Positions 29,148-38,368 of a DNA stretch of 64,000 nt are shown here, piece by piece (positions within the stretch are counted from its first letter, which is position 1; each line of letters begins with the position of its first letter). The translations under genes were made by a program, and so were the position numbers. This DNA comes from Sphingobium soli (GTDB taxonomy: Bacteria > Pseudomonadota > Alphaproteobacteria > Sphingomonadales > Sphingomonadaceae). The notes beneath the pieces were generated by a model. It worked only from the letters and a program-made list of their open reading frames with translations. It was not told where the DNA came from and did no database searches. The DNA lies in the NCBI RefSeq assembly GCF_020782245.1, contig NZ_JAJGNP010000017.1, positions 1 to 64,000 on the forward strand, written 5' to 3'.

Positions 29148-29900
29148 ATGGCGATCTTTGATGATCTGAACGGCAAGCGCGCGCTCGTCACCGGCGCGTC
29201 GAGCGGCCTTGGCCGGCATTTCGCGCTGCTGCTGGCGCGCCACGGCGTCGCGGTCACCCTGGCCGCGCGCCGGCTCGACAGGCTGGAGGCCGTGGCAGCC
29301 GAGATCGCCGCAACGGGCGCACAGGCCGACTGCGTGCGCATCGACGTGCGCGATCCCGCCTCGGTGGACGCCGCCTTCGACCGGCCGGCCTTTGACATTG
29401 TCATCAACAATGCCGGCGTGGCGCAAGGCGGCCCGGCGCTCGCCATGGATGAAGCGAGTTGGGGCGATGTGATCGACACCGACCTGTCCGGCGTCTTCCG
29501 CGTCGCGCGCGCGGCCGGACGGGCCATGGTCGCCGCGCAGCAGGGCGGCAGCATCGTCAACACCGCATCGATCCTGGGCCTGCGCGTGTCGACCTATCTT
29601 GCCGCCTATTCCGCGGCCAAGGCGGGGGTGGTCCAGCTCAGCCGCGCGCTGGCGCTGGAATGGGCGGGCCAGGGCATCCGCGTAAACGCGCTTTGCCCCG
29701 GCTATTTCGAAACCGACATCAATCGCGGTTTCCTCGCCAGCAAATCGGGCCAGGCGATGGTGGCGCGCATTCCCCAGCGCCGTGTCGGCCAGTTTGAGGA
29801 TCTGGACGGCGCCCTGCTGCTGCTCGCCTCGGACGCGGGCCGCTATATGACTGGCACGGAACTTGTGGTCGACGGCGGCCATATGGTGTCGACGCTATAA
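29148..29900 (+). CDS. Short-chain dehydrogenase/reductase
   Basis: A 250-residue classical SDR. The NAD(P) loop VTGASSGLGRHFALLLARHG is near residues 15-34, followed by the VINNAGVAQGG core motif, the catalytic Ser in SIVNTASILGLRVS, the YSAAKAG Tyr/Lys pair near residue 150, and NALCPGYFETDIN after it. The substrate cannot be told from sequence; the overall pattern resembles 3-hydroxyacyl or gluconate-type dehydrogenases. It begins 18 bp after ssb. Confidence 0.88.
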   Translation: MAIFDDLNGKRALVTGASSGLGRHFALLLARHGVAVTLAARRLDRLEAVAAEIAATGAQADCVRIDVRDPASVDAAFDRPAFDIVINNAGVAQGGPALAMDEASWGDVIDTDLSGVFRVARAAGRAMVAAQQGGSIVNTASILGLRVSTYLAAYSAAKAGVVQLSRALALEWAGQGIRVNALCPGYFETDINRGFLASKSGQAMVARIPQRRVGQFEDLDGALLLLASDAGRYMTGTELVVDGGHMVSTL

Positions 29901-29971
29901 TCGCCTCACACGATTATCTTGACTGATATAATCGATGCGACCGGTGCCATCGCCGCGCCTATATCATCGAC

Positions 29972-30103
29972 ATGTCCAGGATCGAACACAGCATCGCCCT
30001 TCCCATCCGTCGCATGGTGAACCCCGCCCAGCTGGCATTGGGGAGCGCCATCGCCGTCAGCGGACTGGCCATCCTGCTGCATGGCGCACTGGCGCTCTCC
30101 TGA
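29972..30103 (+). CDS. Possible 43-residue membrane peptide
   Basis: A short frame beginning MSRIEHSIALPIRRMVNPAQ and continuing into one hydrophobic helix (LALGSAIAVSGLAILLHGAL), ending LALS then TGA. The layout of a basic N-terminus followed by a 20-residue helix is that of many overlooked small membrane proteins. There is no strong Shine-Dalgarno sequence. It ends 14 bp from the convergent galU stop. Unrecognised. Confidence 0.4.
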   Translation: MSRIEHSIALPIRRMVNPAQLALGSAIAVSGLAILLHGALALS

Positions 30104-30116
30104 GCCCGCGCGCCCT

Positions 30117-30995
30117 CTAGCGCGCCAGTTCCTGCTGGGCGAAGGCGCGAATATGGTCCTTCAGATCCTCGCGCTCCAGCGACAGCGCCAGATTGGCTTC
30201 GATATAACCCGCCTTTGACCCGCAGTCGAAACGACGCCCTTCGAACGTCACGCCATGGAAGGGCTGGGTGCCGATCATTGATGCCATCGCGTCGGTCAGC
30301 TGGATTTCCCCGCCCGCGCCCTTGTCCTGCGTTTCCAGGATCTTCATGACCTCGGGTTGCAGGATATAACGGCCCGGCACGATCAGGTTGGATGGCGCGG
30401 TGCCGAGCTTGGGCTTTTCAACCAGCCCCTTGACCTGCGTCAGCACGCCGTCCCGCGCGCCCGGATCAATGACGCCGTAGCTGGGCGTTTCGTCCATCGG
30501 GATTTCCAGCGCGCAGACCAGATTGCCGCCGACCTTGTCATAGGCATCGACCATCTGCTTGAGGCATCCATTGCCCTTCGCTCCCTTCATGAATTCGTCG
30601 GGCAACAGGATGGCGAAGGGTTCGTCACCGACGATCTCGCGCGCGACCCAGATCGCATGGCCCAGGCCCAGCGGCTCCTGCTGGCGGATGAAGACGGCGT
30701 TGCCGGGCATCAGCCGCGTGCCTTCCAGCGCGCCAAGGTCTTTGCCCCGCTCACGCTGGGTGGCCTCGGTTTCATAGGCAATGTCGAAATAATCCTCGAT
30801 CGCTCCCTTGCCGCGACCGGTGACGAAGATCATCTGCTCAATGCCCGCCTCGCGGGCCTCGTCCACCGCATATTGGATCAGTGGCCGGTCAACGACGGGC
30901 AGCAATTCCTTGGGCACGGCCTTGGTGGCCGGCAGGAACCGGGTGCCAAGGCCGGCAACGGGGAAGATGGCTTTGCGAATAGGCTTGTTGGACAT
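30117..30995 (-). CDS. galU: UTP-glucose-1-phosphate uridylyltransferase
   Basis: A 292-residue nucleotidyltransferase making UDP-glucose for exopolysaccharide, LPS and osmolyte synthesis. The signature FPVAGLGTRFLPATKAVPKE near the N-terminus is followed by MIFVTGRGKGAIEDYFD, FAILLPDEFM, SYGVIDPG, KGLVEKP and TFEGRRFDCGSKAGYIEA. ATG 30995 fits the family; 20 further upstream codons are open but lack similarity. Monocistronic, convergent with the small peptide gene. Confidence 0.94.
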   Translation of the reverse strand: MSNKPIRKAIFPVAGLGTRFLPATKAVPKELLPVVDRPLIQYAVDEAREAGIEQMIFVTGRGKGAIEDYFDIAYETEATQRERGKDLGALEGTRLMPGNAVFIRQQEPLGLGHAIWVAREIVGDEPFAILLPDEFMKGAKGNGCLKQMVDAYDKVGGNLVCALEIPMDETPSYGVIDPGARDGVLTQVKGLVEKPKLGTAPSNLIVPGRYILQPEVMKILETQDKGAGGEIQLTDAMASMIGTQPFHGVTFEGRRFDCGSKAGYIEANLALSLEREDLKDHIRAFAQQELAR

Positions 30996-31084
30996 GCTGC
31001 TCCATTCTCGCTGCAACGCGGAAAGACGTGCCTGACTTCGCGGGCGCGGCCGCAAAGGTCAAGCATTTGCGCACGCCTAACGCA

Positions 31085-31552
31085 TCACACCGCCAGAAGT
31101 CTCTGCGCGACCTCCTCCAGAGCGGAAATTTCGCTGTCCAATTGATCCAGGGAAACATGAATCCGGTTATTGCGCGGGTCGCGGCAGGCAAAGCCGCCAG
31201 CCTCGGGCTGCTGAAATCCCTGGATGATGAGCGCGCGGAACCGGTCGATCCGCTGCATGTCCCGCTCGATCGCCGATATTTCCATAAGCGCGCTGGCGTT
31301 GCGCCGGTCGCGCATGGCGACCATGGTGCGCAATTCGGTCATGAGCTTGGACATGCTGGGCCGGGTGCGCGCGCCCACGGTGCGCACATCCCCCATGCCC
31401 TCGCGCATCAGCCCGACCTTGGCCTCCAGGCTCTGTTCCAGCATGGTCCAGGCGCAGATCAGCCGCCCGACCGAACAGAGTAGCGCCGCGTCCTCCGGCG
31501 CATAATCCGATACCGGTTTCACATTTACGTCAGATACAAGATGCACACCCAC
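31085..31552 (-). CDS. Hypothetical helical protein
   Basis: 155 residues, no signal peptide or membrane helix, rich in Met, Arg and Glu with long predicted helices (LICAWTMLEQSLEAKVGLMR, MSKLMTELRTMVAMRDRRNA, LDQLDSEISALEEVAQRLL). I do not recognise the family. The start ATG 31552 is the only one at the right place. It sits upstream of galU on the same strand with a 90-bp gap. Confidence 0.6.
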   Translation of the reverse strand: MGVHLVSDVNVKPVSDYAPEDAALLCSVGRLICAWTMLEQSLEAKVGLMREGMGDVRTVGARTRPSMSKLMTELRTMVAMRDRRNASALMEISAIERDMQRIDRFRALIIQGFQQPEAGGFACRDPRNNRIHVSLDQLDSEISALEEVAQRLLAV

Positions 31553-31716
31553 GCCCCATAGTCTCCTTTATGAGGCTGAGTCCTGCACCCCGCAAAGGCG
31601 CGAGGCCAGTGTCGGGGCGTCATGCTCCTCGCTTCTGCCGCACGGATCACCGGCAGCCGTGCAGGAAGGGCGGCGAATCGTGCGCGTGTCCCAGCTTTCC
31701 AAGGATCGCCGGTCGC

Positions 31717-31890
31717 TCAGAAATCGATGGCAATGCCCTTGCGCTCCCAGTCGCCATAGCGGACCGGGCTCATCGCCTCGTCATGCGGGGTCGGATTGTC
31801 GATCGGATCGGGCTCGGGCACCGGCGGGCTTTTCGACAGATGCCTGGGCGGCGTCACATGCGCGGGACGCTTGCCGTTGAAGGTTCCCAT
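31717..31890 (-). CDS. DUF1674 family protein (SDHAF4-like)
   Basis: A 57-residue frame from ATG 31890, with GAAAGG upstream. Its end, MSPVRYGDWERKGIAIDF, is the DUF1674 hallmark (RYGDWE-x-G-x-x-DF). In eukaryotes SDHAF4 binds flavinylated SdhA and assists its assembly into succinate dehydrogenase; a similar role is likely in alphaproteobacteria. The N-terminal half is Pro-rich (TPPRHLSKSPPVPEPDP). It is divergent from htpX and easily missed because of its size. Confidence 0.8.
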   Translation of the reverse strand: MGTFNGKRPAHVTPPRHLSKSPPVPEPDPIDNPTPHDEAMSPVRYGDWERKGIAIDF

Positions 31891-31991
31891 GAAGCGGCCT
31901 TTCGATTGGGGGCGGGCAATTGCGAGCAGCGCTGATCCACCCCATATTCATCTCTACCCCGCTATCTGGGCGGGCAAGGAGCATTTGGCAA

Positions 31992-32942
31992 GTGAACGGC
32001 ATCAAGACGACGATGTTGCTGGCGGCGCTGACGGCGCTGTTCATGGCATTGGGCTACACGCTGGGCGGCAGCGGCGGCGCGGTCATCGCGTTGCTGGTCG
32101 CGGCGGGGATGAACCTCTTCACCTTCTGGAACGCGGACAAGATCGTCCTTAAAATGCACAATGCGCGCGAGGTGGACGAACGCAGCGCCCCTGATTTCTA
32201 CCGGCTGGTGCAGCAGCTGGCGCAGCGGGCCAACCTGCCGATGCCGCGCGTCTATTTGATCGACCAGGACGCGCCCAACGCCTTTGCCACCGGGCGCGAT
32301 CCAGACCATGCCGCCGTCGCTGCCACTACCGGGTTGCTGGCGATGCTCAGCCGCGACGAAGTGGCGGGCGTCATGGCGCACGAACTGGGCCATGTGAAGA
32401 ATCGCGACACGCTCATCATGACGATGGTCGCGACGATCGCGGGCGCCATTTCCATGCTGGCGCAGTTCGGCCTCTTCTTTCGCGGTGGCCGTGACGAAGG
32501 CCATGGCAATATCCTCGCCACCCTGCTTGCGGTAATTGTCGCGCCTTTTGCCGCGATGATCGTGCAAATGGCGATCAGCCGCACGCGCGAATATGGCGCC
32601 GACCGCGCCGGCGCAGAAATCAGCGGCAATCCCCGCGCGCTCGCCTCCGCCCTCGCCAAGATTTCAGGGGCCGCGCAGGCGATCCCCAACCCGGTCGTCG
32701 CGAGCAACCCCGCCACGGCGCAGCTCTACATCGTGCCCACCCATGTCAGCGAGCTCTTCTCGACCCACCCCGCCACCGAGAAGCGCATCGCCGCGCTGCA
32801 GGATATCGCCAGTGACATGGGGTCGGTGGAAGGGATCGCGCCCACCCCGATCGTCCAGCCCCGCGCATCGGCCCTGTCGCCAGTCGCCCCCACCCCTGAA
32901 CCGCCGCGCCGCCGCAGCGCGCTCGATCCGCACGGGCGCTGA
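31992..32942 (+). CDS. htpX: Zinc metalloprotease HtpX
   Basis: A 316-residue M48 membrane protease. GTG 31992 gives [20 protein letters not shown], the family N-terminus. Two helices lie at about 7-25 and 30-50, and the zinc site [13 protein letters not shown] is near residue 130 with the third ligand downstream in [14 protein letters not shown]. Two more helices follow the site. HtpX degrades misfolded membrane proteins. The tail is Pro-rich. Its TGA shares one base with the next gene's ATG. Confidence 0.93.
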   Translation: MNGIKTTMLLAALTALFMALGYTLGGSGGAVIALLVAAGMNLFTFWNADKIVLKMHNAREVDERSAPDFYRLVQQLAQRANLPMPRVYLIDQDAPNAFATGRDPDHAAVAATTGLLAMLSRDEVAGVMAHELGHVKNRDTLIMTMVATIAGAISMLAQFGLFFRGGRDEGHGNILATLLAVIVAPFAAMIVQMAISRTREYGADRAGAEISGNPRALASALAKISGAAQAIPNPVVASNPATAQLYIVPTHVSELFSTHPATEKRIAALQDIASDMGSVEGIAPTPIVQPRASALSPVAPTPEPPRRRSALDPHGR

Positions 32943-33247
32943 TGATCGATGATATTGCCGCCGAAGCCGCCGGCTTTGTTGTTCGACAAGTCGGTGGTCT
33001 GGCTATCGACCTCACCGTCGAACAAATATTTTCTCGGCATAGTGCCAGGTTTTTTCACGGCATCGGCCGCCGCGCCGTTGCAGTGTCCACCCTAGGCGCG
33101 AAGCGAATCCCTAGCTCGCTCCGGATTGTGCCCAAGGGCAGCCGCGCAAAGCCGAGACGCTCGGACTGGCTGGCTTTGTGGATCGGCGTGCTGGTTTGGA
33201 TCGCCTTGTTTCTCAGCCTAGGCGTGGGCGTCTCCCATTTTCTTTGA
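32942..33247 (+). CDS. Small membrane-anchored protein, unrecognised
   Basis: 101 residues starting at an ATG that overlaps the htpX stop by one base. A polar N-terminal part (FVVRQVGGLAIDLTVEQIF) is followed by a basic stretch and a single C-terminal helix (WLALWIGVLVWIALFLSLGV). No family recognised. Coupling to htpX and rsmB on either side argues for a real gene. Confidence 0.6.
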   Translation: MIDDIAAEAAGFVVRQVGGLAIDLTVEQIFSRHSARFFHGIGRRAVAVSTLGAKRIPSSLRIVPKGSRAKPRRSDWLALWIGVLVWIALFLSLGVGVSHFL

Positions 33248-33272
33248 CGGCGAAAGGGCGTAGGGGCCGCCA

Positions 33273-34595
33273 ATGCCTCCCCGTCCTTCGTCCCGCCCGT
33301 CCCGCCCCCGTCCCGATGACGTACCCGGCCTGCCCGCCCGCCGCGCGGCGCTGCGGTTGCTGGACGCGGTGCTGCGCCGGGGCGAGCCGCTGGAATTGGC
33401 GCTACACGGCGCGGCGCAGGGATTGCCGCGGGAGGATCGCGCGCTCACCCATGCCATCGCTGCCGAAGTCTTGCGCCATTTGCCCGATCTCGACGCTCTG
33501 ATCGACGGCGCGACCCGCCAGATCCTGCCCGACGATGCCAAGGCGCGCATGGTGCTGCGCATCGCGCTGGCTCAAACCTTGCGCATGGACACCCCGCCTC
33601 ATGCCGCGATCGCGACCGCCCTGCCCCTGGTCGATGGCGGCCCGCGCAAGCTGGTCCATGGCGTGTTCGGCACGGTGACGCGCGGTCAGCCCGCGCTGCC
33701 CGATCCGCCAACCCTGCCCGCCGAGGTGCTTGCGCGCTGGAGCGATCAGTGGGGCGCGGCGATGCCGCAGGCGGCGGCCCATGCCTATGCCGTCCGCCCG
33801 CCGGTGGACGTCACCCTGCGCGACGCGAGCGAGACAGCGAGATGGACAGATGCGCTGGACGGCGCATCCTTCGCGCCCGGCCATGTCCGCCTGCCCACCC
33901 ATCCCGTTGACGGCAACGGGGCCATCCCCGCGCTGCCCGGTTTTGCCGAGGGCGCCTGGTGGGTTCAGGACATCGCCGCCGCCTGCCCCGCGCGACTGCT
34001 GGGCAAAGGCGATGGCCGCCAGGCGCTTGACCTGTGCGCCGCGCCGGGTGGCAAGACGATGCAAATGGCCGCCGCCGGATGGCGGGTCATTGCCGTCGAC
34101 CAGTCGAAGAAACGGCTGGAGCGAGTGTCCGAAAATCTGGCGCGCACGGGGCTTGCCGCCGACATCGTGGCGGCGGACCTGCGCCAGTGGCAACCGCCCG
34201 CGCCAGTGGACGCCATCCTGCTCGACGCCCCCTGTTCCGCCACCGGCATCTATCGCCGCCATCCTGACGTGCTGCACCGCATCGGCTTGCGCCAGATCGC
34301 GGACCTTGCCGAATTGCAGGCGCAGTTGCTGGCGCGCGCCGCCGACTGGCTGACGCCGGGCGGGCGCCTCGTCTACGCCACCTGTTCGCTCGAACGCGCG
34401 GAGGGCGAGGATCAGATCGCCCGCTTCCTTGACGCCCGGCCGGATTTTGCGTTGGACCCGATCGCGACCAGCGAACTGCCCGAAGGAATGGCGCCCGACC
34501 CGCAGGGCTGGCTACGCACCCTGCCCGACACGCTCGCCAGCGCGGGTGGCACAGATGGATTCTTCATCGCCCGGCTTGTCAGGCGCGCACACTGA
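33273..34595 (+). CDS. rsmB: 16S rRNA (cytosine-5)-methyltransferase RsmB/Sun family
   Basis: A 440-residue RsmB-type enzyme. The N-terminal NusB-like RNA-binding domain covers residues about 20-150 (AALRLLDAVLRRGEPLELAL, HAAIATALPLVDG). The SAM domain has LDLCAAPGGKTMQMAAAGW near 250, the DAPCSATGIYRRHPDV motif IV cysteine, and LVYATCSLERAEGEDQI with the catalytic motif VI cysteine. It methylates C967 of 16S rRNA in E. coli. Starts 25 bp after the small membrane gene. Confidence 0.92.
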   Translation: MPPRPSSRPSRPRPDDVPGLPARRAALRLLDAVLRRGEPLELALHGAAQGLPREDRALTHAIAAEVLRHLPDLDALIDGATRQILPDDAKARMVLRIALAQTLRMDTPPHAAIATALPLVDGGPRKLVHGVFGTVTRGQPALPDPPTLPAEVLARWSDQWGAAMPQAAAHAYAVRPPVDVTLRDASETARWTDALDGASFAPGHVRLPTHPVDGNGAIPALPGFAEGAWWVQDIAAACPARLLGKGDGRQALDLCAAPGGKTMQMAAAGWRVIAVDQSKKRLERVSENLARTGLAADIVAADLRQWQPPAPVDAILLDAPCSATGIYRRHPDVLHRIGLRQIADLAELQAQLLARAADWLTPGGRLVYATCSLERAEGEDQIARFLDARPDFALDPIATSELPEGMAPDPQGWLRTLPDTLASAGGTDGFFIARLVRRAH

Positions 34596-34599
34596 GCAT

Positions 34600-34607
34600 T
34601 AACCATG
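34600..34607 (+). promoter_or_regulatory. CtrA half-site before the PAS gene
   Basis: An exact TTAACCAT, the Caulobacter CtrA half-site, lies 50 bp before the PAS protein start in a 61-bp gap. The second half is not conserved. Function inferred. Confidence 0.35.
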
Positions 34608-34656
34608 ATGGCGTAAGGCTGCGACAGAATCCCTTCCACCAGCCCAAGGTTCATCC

Positions 34657-35148
34657 ATGCGCCCGATCGAGCCATTGCCCCTTCACCATAGCTGGCCGCT
34701 CTATGATCTGCGCGCGCATCTTGCCCCGGTGTTGCTGGACCCTCACATTGCCCGCAACGACGCGGCGCTGGCGGAACGCGGGCTGGGCTTGTGGCGATGC
34801 GACTTGACCGACAACCGGCTGGAATGGACCGCCGGCGTCTATGACATATTCGGGCTGGAGCGCGATCTCGACGTGTCGCGGCCGCTGGCCGTTTCGCTCT
34901 ATACCCCGGAATCGCGCGAACCCATGGAGCGGCTGCGCGACTATGCGATCCGGCACAAGCGCGGCTTCACGCTCGATGTCGATATCGATCAGGCCGATGG
35001 CCAGGGCCGCTGCGCGATGCGACTGATCGCCGCGCCCGTGCTCGACGACGCGCAACAGGTCGTCGGGCTGCATGGCGTCAAGCAATTGCTGCCGCAGGGC
35101 GCGCCCGCCTCGCGACGGCTCGACCCGACCATTTTCGTCATGCTCTGA
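34657..35148 (+). CDS. PAS-domain protein
   Basis: 163 residues with a single PAS fold. GLGLWRCDLTDNRLEWTAGV and YDIFGLERDLD match the PAS_3-type core, and GFTLDVDIDQADGQGRCAMR continues to VLDDAQQVVGLHGVKQLL, the terminal strands. No output domain (kinase, GGDEF or HTH) is present, so it must act through another protein or as a sensor subunit. ATG 34657 follows a possible CtrA half-site. Confidence 0.78.
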   Translation: MRPIEPLPLHHSWPLYDLRAHLAPVLLDPHIARNDAALAERGLGLWRCDLTDNRLEWTAGVYDIFGLERDLDVSRPLAVSLYTPESREPMERLRDYAIRHKRGFTLDVDIDQADGQGRCAMRLIAAPVLDDAQQVVGLHGVKQLLPQGAPASRRLDPTIFVML

Positions 35149-35238
35149 CCCGGCCTCCGGCTCCCGGCCTGATCGGCCCGGACGGTCGGGAAAATCGCCG
35201 TTGCCTCCCGCACCGCGCGCCACTAAGGCGGGGGGTTA

Positions 35239-35901
35239 ATGACCCATCCCATCCTTATCTCACCCTCGATCCTGTCCGCCGACTTCGCGCGCCTTGGCGA
35301 GGAAGTGCGCGCGATCGACGAAGCGGGCTGCGACTGGATCCATATCGACGTCATGGACGGGCATTTCGTGCCCAACATCACCATCGGTCCTGCCGTGGTG
35401 AAGGCGCTGCGCCCGCACAGCCAAAAGCCGTTCGACGTCCATCTGATGATCTCGCCGGTGGACCCGTATCTCGATGCCTTCGTTCAGGCCGGCGCGGACA
35501 TCATTACCGTCCATCCTGAAGCGGGTCCGCATATCCACCGCACCGTCCAGCATATCAAGTCGCTGGGCGTGAAGGCGGGCGTGGTGCTCAATCCGGGCAC
35601 CCCGGCAAAGATGCTCGACTATCTGATCGATGATGTCGACCTCATCCTGGTGATGAGCGTCAATCCCGGCTTCGGCGGCCAGAGCTTCATCGAAAATCAA
35701 CTGCGCAAGATCGAGGCGATCCGCAAGATGATCGACAAGTCGGGGCGCGATATCCGCCTTCAGGTCGATGGCGGCATCGACCTCAATACCGCGCCCAGGG
35801 CCATTGCAGCCGGCGCCGACGTGCTGGTGGCCGGCACCGCGACCTTCCGCGGCGGCCAGAGCACCTATGCCGACAATATCCGTCAATTGCGGGGCGGGTG
35901 A
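35239..35901 (+). CDS. rpe: Ribulose-phosphate 3-epimerase
   Basis: A 220-residue TIM-barrel enzyme interconverting ribulose-5-P and xylulose-5-P. Motifs: [36 protein letters not shown] (metal His/Asp), [30 protein letters not shown] and LQVDGGIDL with the second catalytic Asp. Preceded by a GGGGG run close to the ATG. Its stop overlaps the next gene's GTG start by 4 bp. Confidence 0.96.
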   Translation: MTHPILISPSILSADFARLGEEVRAIDEAGCDWIHIDVMDGHFVPNITIGPAVVKALRPHSQKPFDVHLMISPVDPYLDAFVQAGADIITVHPEAGPHIHRTVQHIKSLGVKAGVVLNPGTPAKMLDYLIDDVDLILVMSVNPGFGGQSFIENQLRKIEAIRKMIDKSGRDIRLQVDGGIDLNTAPRAIAAGADVLVAGTATFRGGQSTYADNIRQLRGG

Positions 35902-37664
35902 GCGACCCGCGACGCCTGTCGGCCCGCTCGGGCCAGGACCTGCCGCCCGAAGAGGGCGCGGACGGCATCGAGCAGGGCAAGCGCCTCATCCGCGTCGCGG
36001 ATGACAAGGGGCTGTCGCTGACGCAGAAGATTGCGCACCACGTCTATCTGCTCAGCTGGAAGACGCCGATCCACGGTCGCCGGCTGCGGGGCAAATATCC
36101 GCTCAAGCTGCTGGCCGTGCCCGACGACGACATTGTCGGCGACGGCCGCGCCGGGGCGGCGATGCGCGCGGGCTATTTCCTGTTTCGCGGGCAGAAATTG
36201 CCGATCGACCGGCTGGACTTTGCCCGGCCGGGCGTGGGGCCGGCCTTTTCCGATTATCTGCATGGCTTCCGCTGGCTGCGCGACCTGTCGGTCAGCGCCT
36301 CGCGCGAACAGGGCGCACCGATTGCCGAAGGCATCCTGCGCAAATGGCTGGCCGTCCATGCCGAAACGCCCAGCGAGCCGGCCTGGCGGGCGGACAATGC
36401 CGGCTGGCGGCTGCTGTTCTGGACCGCGCACGCGCCGCTCATCCTCTCGTCCAGCGACCTCGTCTATCGCTCGCTGGTGCTCAACTGCATCGCCCGCACC
36501 GCCAGGCATCTGGATCGGGGCGCGGACAAGGCGCCGATGGGCCTGCCACGCATCGTCGCCTGGTGCGCGATCATCGCGGCCGGGCTGCTGATCCCGGGGG
36601 GCGAAACCCGCAGGCAATTTGGCGAGGCGGGGCTCAAGCGCGCGATCGACAGTGGCATCCATGCCGATGGCGGCATCGTGTCGCGATCGCCGCTGGCGCA
36701 GATGGAGGCGATCATGGCGCTATCCATGCTGCGCGCCGTCTACGACGTGCGCCGGGAAAAGCCACCGCTCTTTCTTGGCGATGCGCTGTCCCGCACGGTC
36801 CCTGCGCTGCTGGGCCTGACCCATGGCGATGGCGGGCTTGGCAACTGGCAGGGGTCCGGCGCCATCGCGCCGCAGATGGTGGACAGCGTGGTGCAGGCCA
36901 GCCGCGTGCGCACCCGCCCGCTGCGCCAGGCGCGCGACTGGGGCTATCAGCGGATCGCGGCCGGCGCGACCGTCATTCAGGTGGACGCTGCCCCGCCGCC
37001 GGTCGCGCGCCTCGCCGACGCGGGGTGCGCCTCGACCGGCGCGATCGAGATCAGCGACGGGCGCCAGCGGCTCATCGTCAATTGCGGCGGCGCAGGGCTG
37101 GAGGGTGCGTGGATCACCGCCGATCTGGCGCAGGGGCTGCGCACCACCGCCGCGCACAGCACGCTGGTGCTCAATGACAGCAACTCCACCGCTCTGCTGC
37201 CCGGCGGCACGCTGGGCAAGGGCGTGACCGAGGTCGAGCTCAACCGGCAGGAAATGGACAATGGCAGCCGGCTGGAGCTCAGCCATGACGGCTATGTCCG
37301 GCGCATGGGCTATGTCCATCGCCGCCTGCTGATGGTGAGCGGCGATGGCCGCGAAGTGCGGGGCGAAGATATGCTGACCCCCGCTGAACGCCGGCGCAAG
37401 CCAAGCCGCCAGCCGGTGCAGATCCGCTTCCACCTCGCGCCCGGCGTCGAACCCACGCTGACCGCCGACAATCAGGCCGCCGTGCTGCGCATCGACCAGG
37501 GCGCGCTCTGGCAGTTCCGCACCGGCGCGGGCCTGCTCAGTGTCGAGGACAGCCTTTGGGTCGATGGGGATGGCCACCCCCATCCCACCCGCCAGCTGGT
37601 CGTCACCGGCGAAGCCCTGCCCGGCGGCTCCAGCATCGGCTGGCTGTTCAAACGCATGGGCTGA
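35898..37664 (+). CDS. Heparinase II/III family protein
   Basis: A 588-residue protein starting at GTG 35898, overlapping the rpe stop (GTGA). The N-terminal (alpha/alpha) toroid covers about residues 60-330, with [10 protein letters not shown] and [20 protein letters not shown] as family motifs. The C-terminal heparinase II/III beta-domain (about 360-588) includes [30 protein letters not shown] and [11 protein letters not shown]. No signal peptide is seen. Family members are polysaccharide lyases, but this cytoplasmic-looking branch next to rpe/purH is of unknown substrate. Confidence 0.88.
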   Translation: MSDPRRLSARSGQDLPPEEGADGIEQGKRLIRVADDKGLSLTQKIAHHVYLLSWKTPIHGRRLRGKYPLKLLAVPDDDIVGDGRAGAAMRAGYFLFRGQKLPIDRLDFARPGVGPAFSDYLHGFRWLRDLSVSASREQGAPIAEGILRKWLAVHAETPSEPAWRADNAGWRLLFWTAHAPLILSSSDLVYRSLVLNCIARTARHLDRGADKAPMGLPRIVAWCAIIAAGLLIPGGETRRQFGEAGLKRAIDSGIHADGGIVSRSPLAQMEAIMALSMLRAVYDVRREKPPLFLGDALSRTVPALLGLTHGDGGLGNWQGSGAIAPQMVDSVVQASRVRTRPLRQARDWGYQRIAAGATVIQVDAAPPPVARLADAGCASTGAIEISDGRQRLIVNCGGAGLEGAWITADLAQGLRTTAAHSTLVLNDSNSTALLPGGTLGKGVTEVELNRQEMDNGSRLELSHDGYVRRMGYVHRRLLMVSGDGREVRGEDMLTPAERRRKPSRQPVQIRFHLAPGVEPTLTADNQAAVLRIDQGALWQFRTGAGLLSVEDSLWVDGDGHPHPTRQLVVTGEALPGGSSIGWLFKRMG

Positions 37665-37715
37665 ACATCCCCGTCTCACCTCTTCGCTCCCCCGCTCCTG
37701 CAAGGACATCGCCGC

Positions 37716-38282
37716 ATGACCCCGACCAACCTGCTCGTCCCCACTTGGCGCCAGATGCTGGGCGCGCTGGCCGACTGGCTTGCCAAGGCCGAGGTGCAGA
37801 TGCCTGGTGGCAAGGCGGAAACGCTGCTGTCTGCGCGGCTTGCGCCCGACATGTTCCCGCTCGCAACACAAGTACGCTTCGCCTGCGTGCAAGTGTGGGA
37901 AGGCGCACATCGCCTGCGCGACGAGCCGCTGCCCGACCGGGTCATGGCGTTGCTGGACGAAGGGCGGCAGGCGGGCGACCAGCCGGGCACCATGGCGGAC
38001 GCGCGGGCGCGCATCGCCGAAACCCTCGTCCTGCTCGACAGCCTGGCCGCAGACGCGCTGGACCGGGCCGGCGATGCCCCGCTTGCCCATGACCTGCCCA
38101 ATGGCATGATCTTCGACCTGGCGTCCGACAGCTATGCGCGCGACTGGGCGCTGCCCCAATTTTATTTCCACGTCCTGACCGCTTACGCCATCCTGCGCGC
38201 GCAGGGCGTGGAGCTGGGCAAGGCGGACTATGTCGCGCACATGCTGCCCCGCCTGCGCCAGCAAAGCACGCCGCAGGGCTGA
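37716..38282 (+). CDS. DUF1993 family protein
   Basis: 188 residues, helical, of the DUF1993 (DinB/YfiT-like fold) type. [13 protein letters not shown] and [20 protein letters not shown] near the N-terminus and [20 protein letters not shown] near the C-terminus are the characteristic blocks. No catalytic function is established for the family. It stands 51 bp after the heparinase-like gene, in the same direction. Confidence 0.85.
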   Translation: MTPTNLLVPTWRQMLGALADWLAKAEVQMPGGKAETLLSARLAPDMFPLATQVRFACVQVWEGAHRLRDEPLPDRVMALLDEGRQAGDQPGTMADARARIAETLVLLDSLAADALDRAGDAPLAHDLPNGMIFDLASDSYARDWALPQFYFHVLTAYAILRAQGVELGKADYVAHMLPRLRQQSTPQG

Positions 38283-38368
38283 GCCCGCATCCCAAGGCTG
38301 TATTTTTCCGCCGACCCGGCCTAAGGGACGGCCCATTCTTCCTGTCCTGCGATAAGAAAGCCTGCCTC

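Noticed and set aside
36720..38336. 538-codon minus-strand frame opposite the heparinase-like and DUF1993 genes
   Set aside because: Antisense artefact; both plus-strand genes have recognisable domains and starts.
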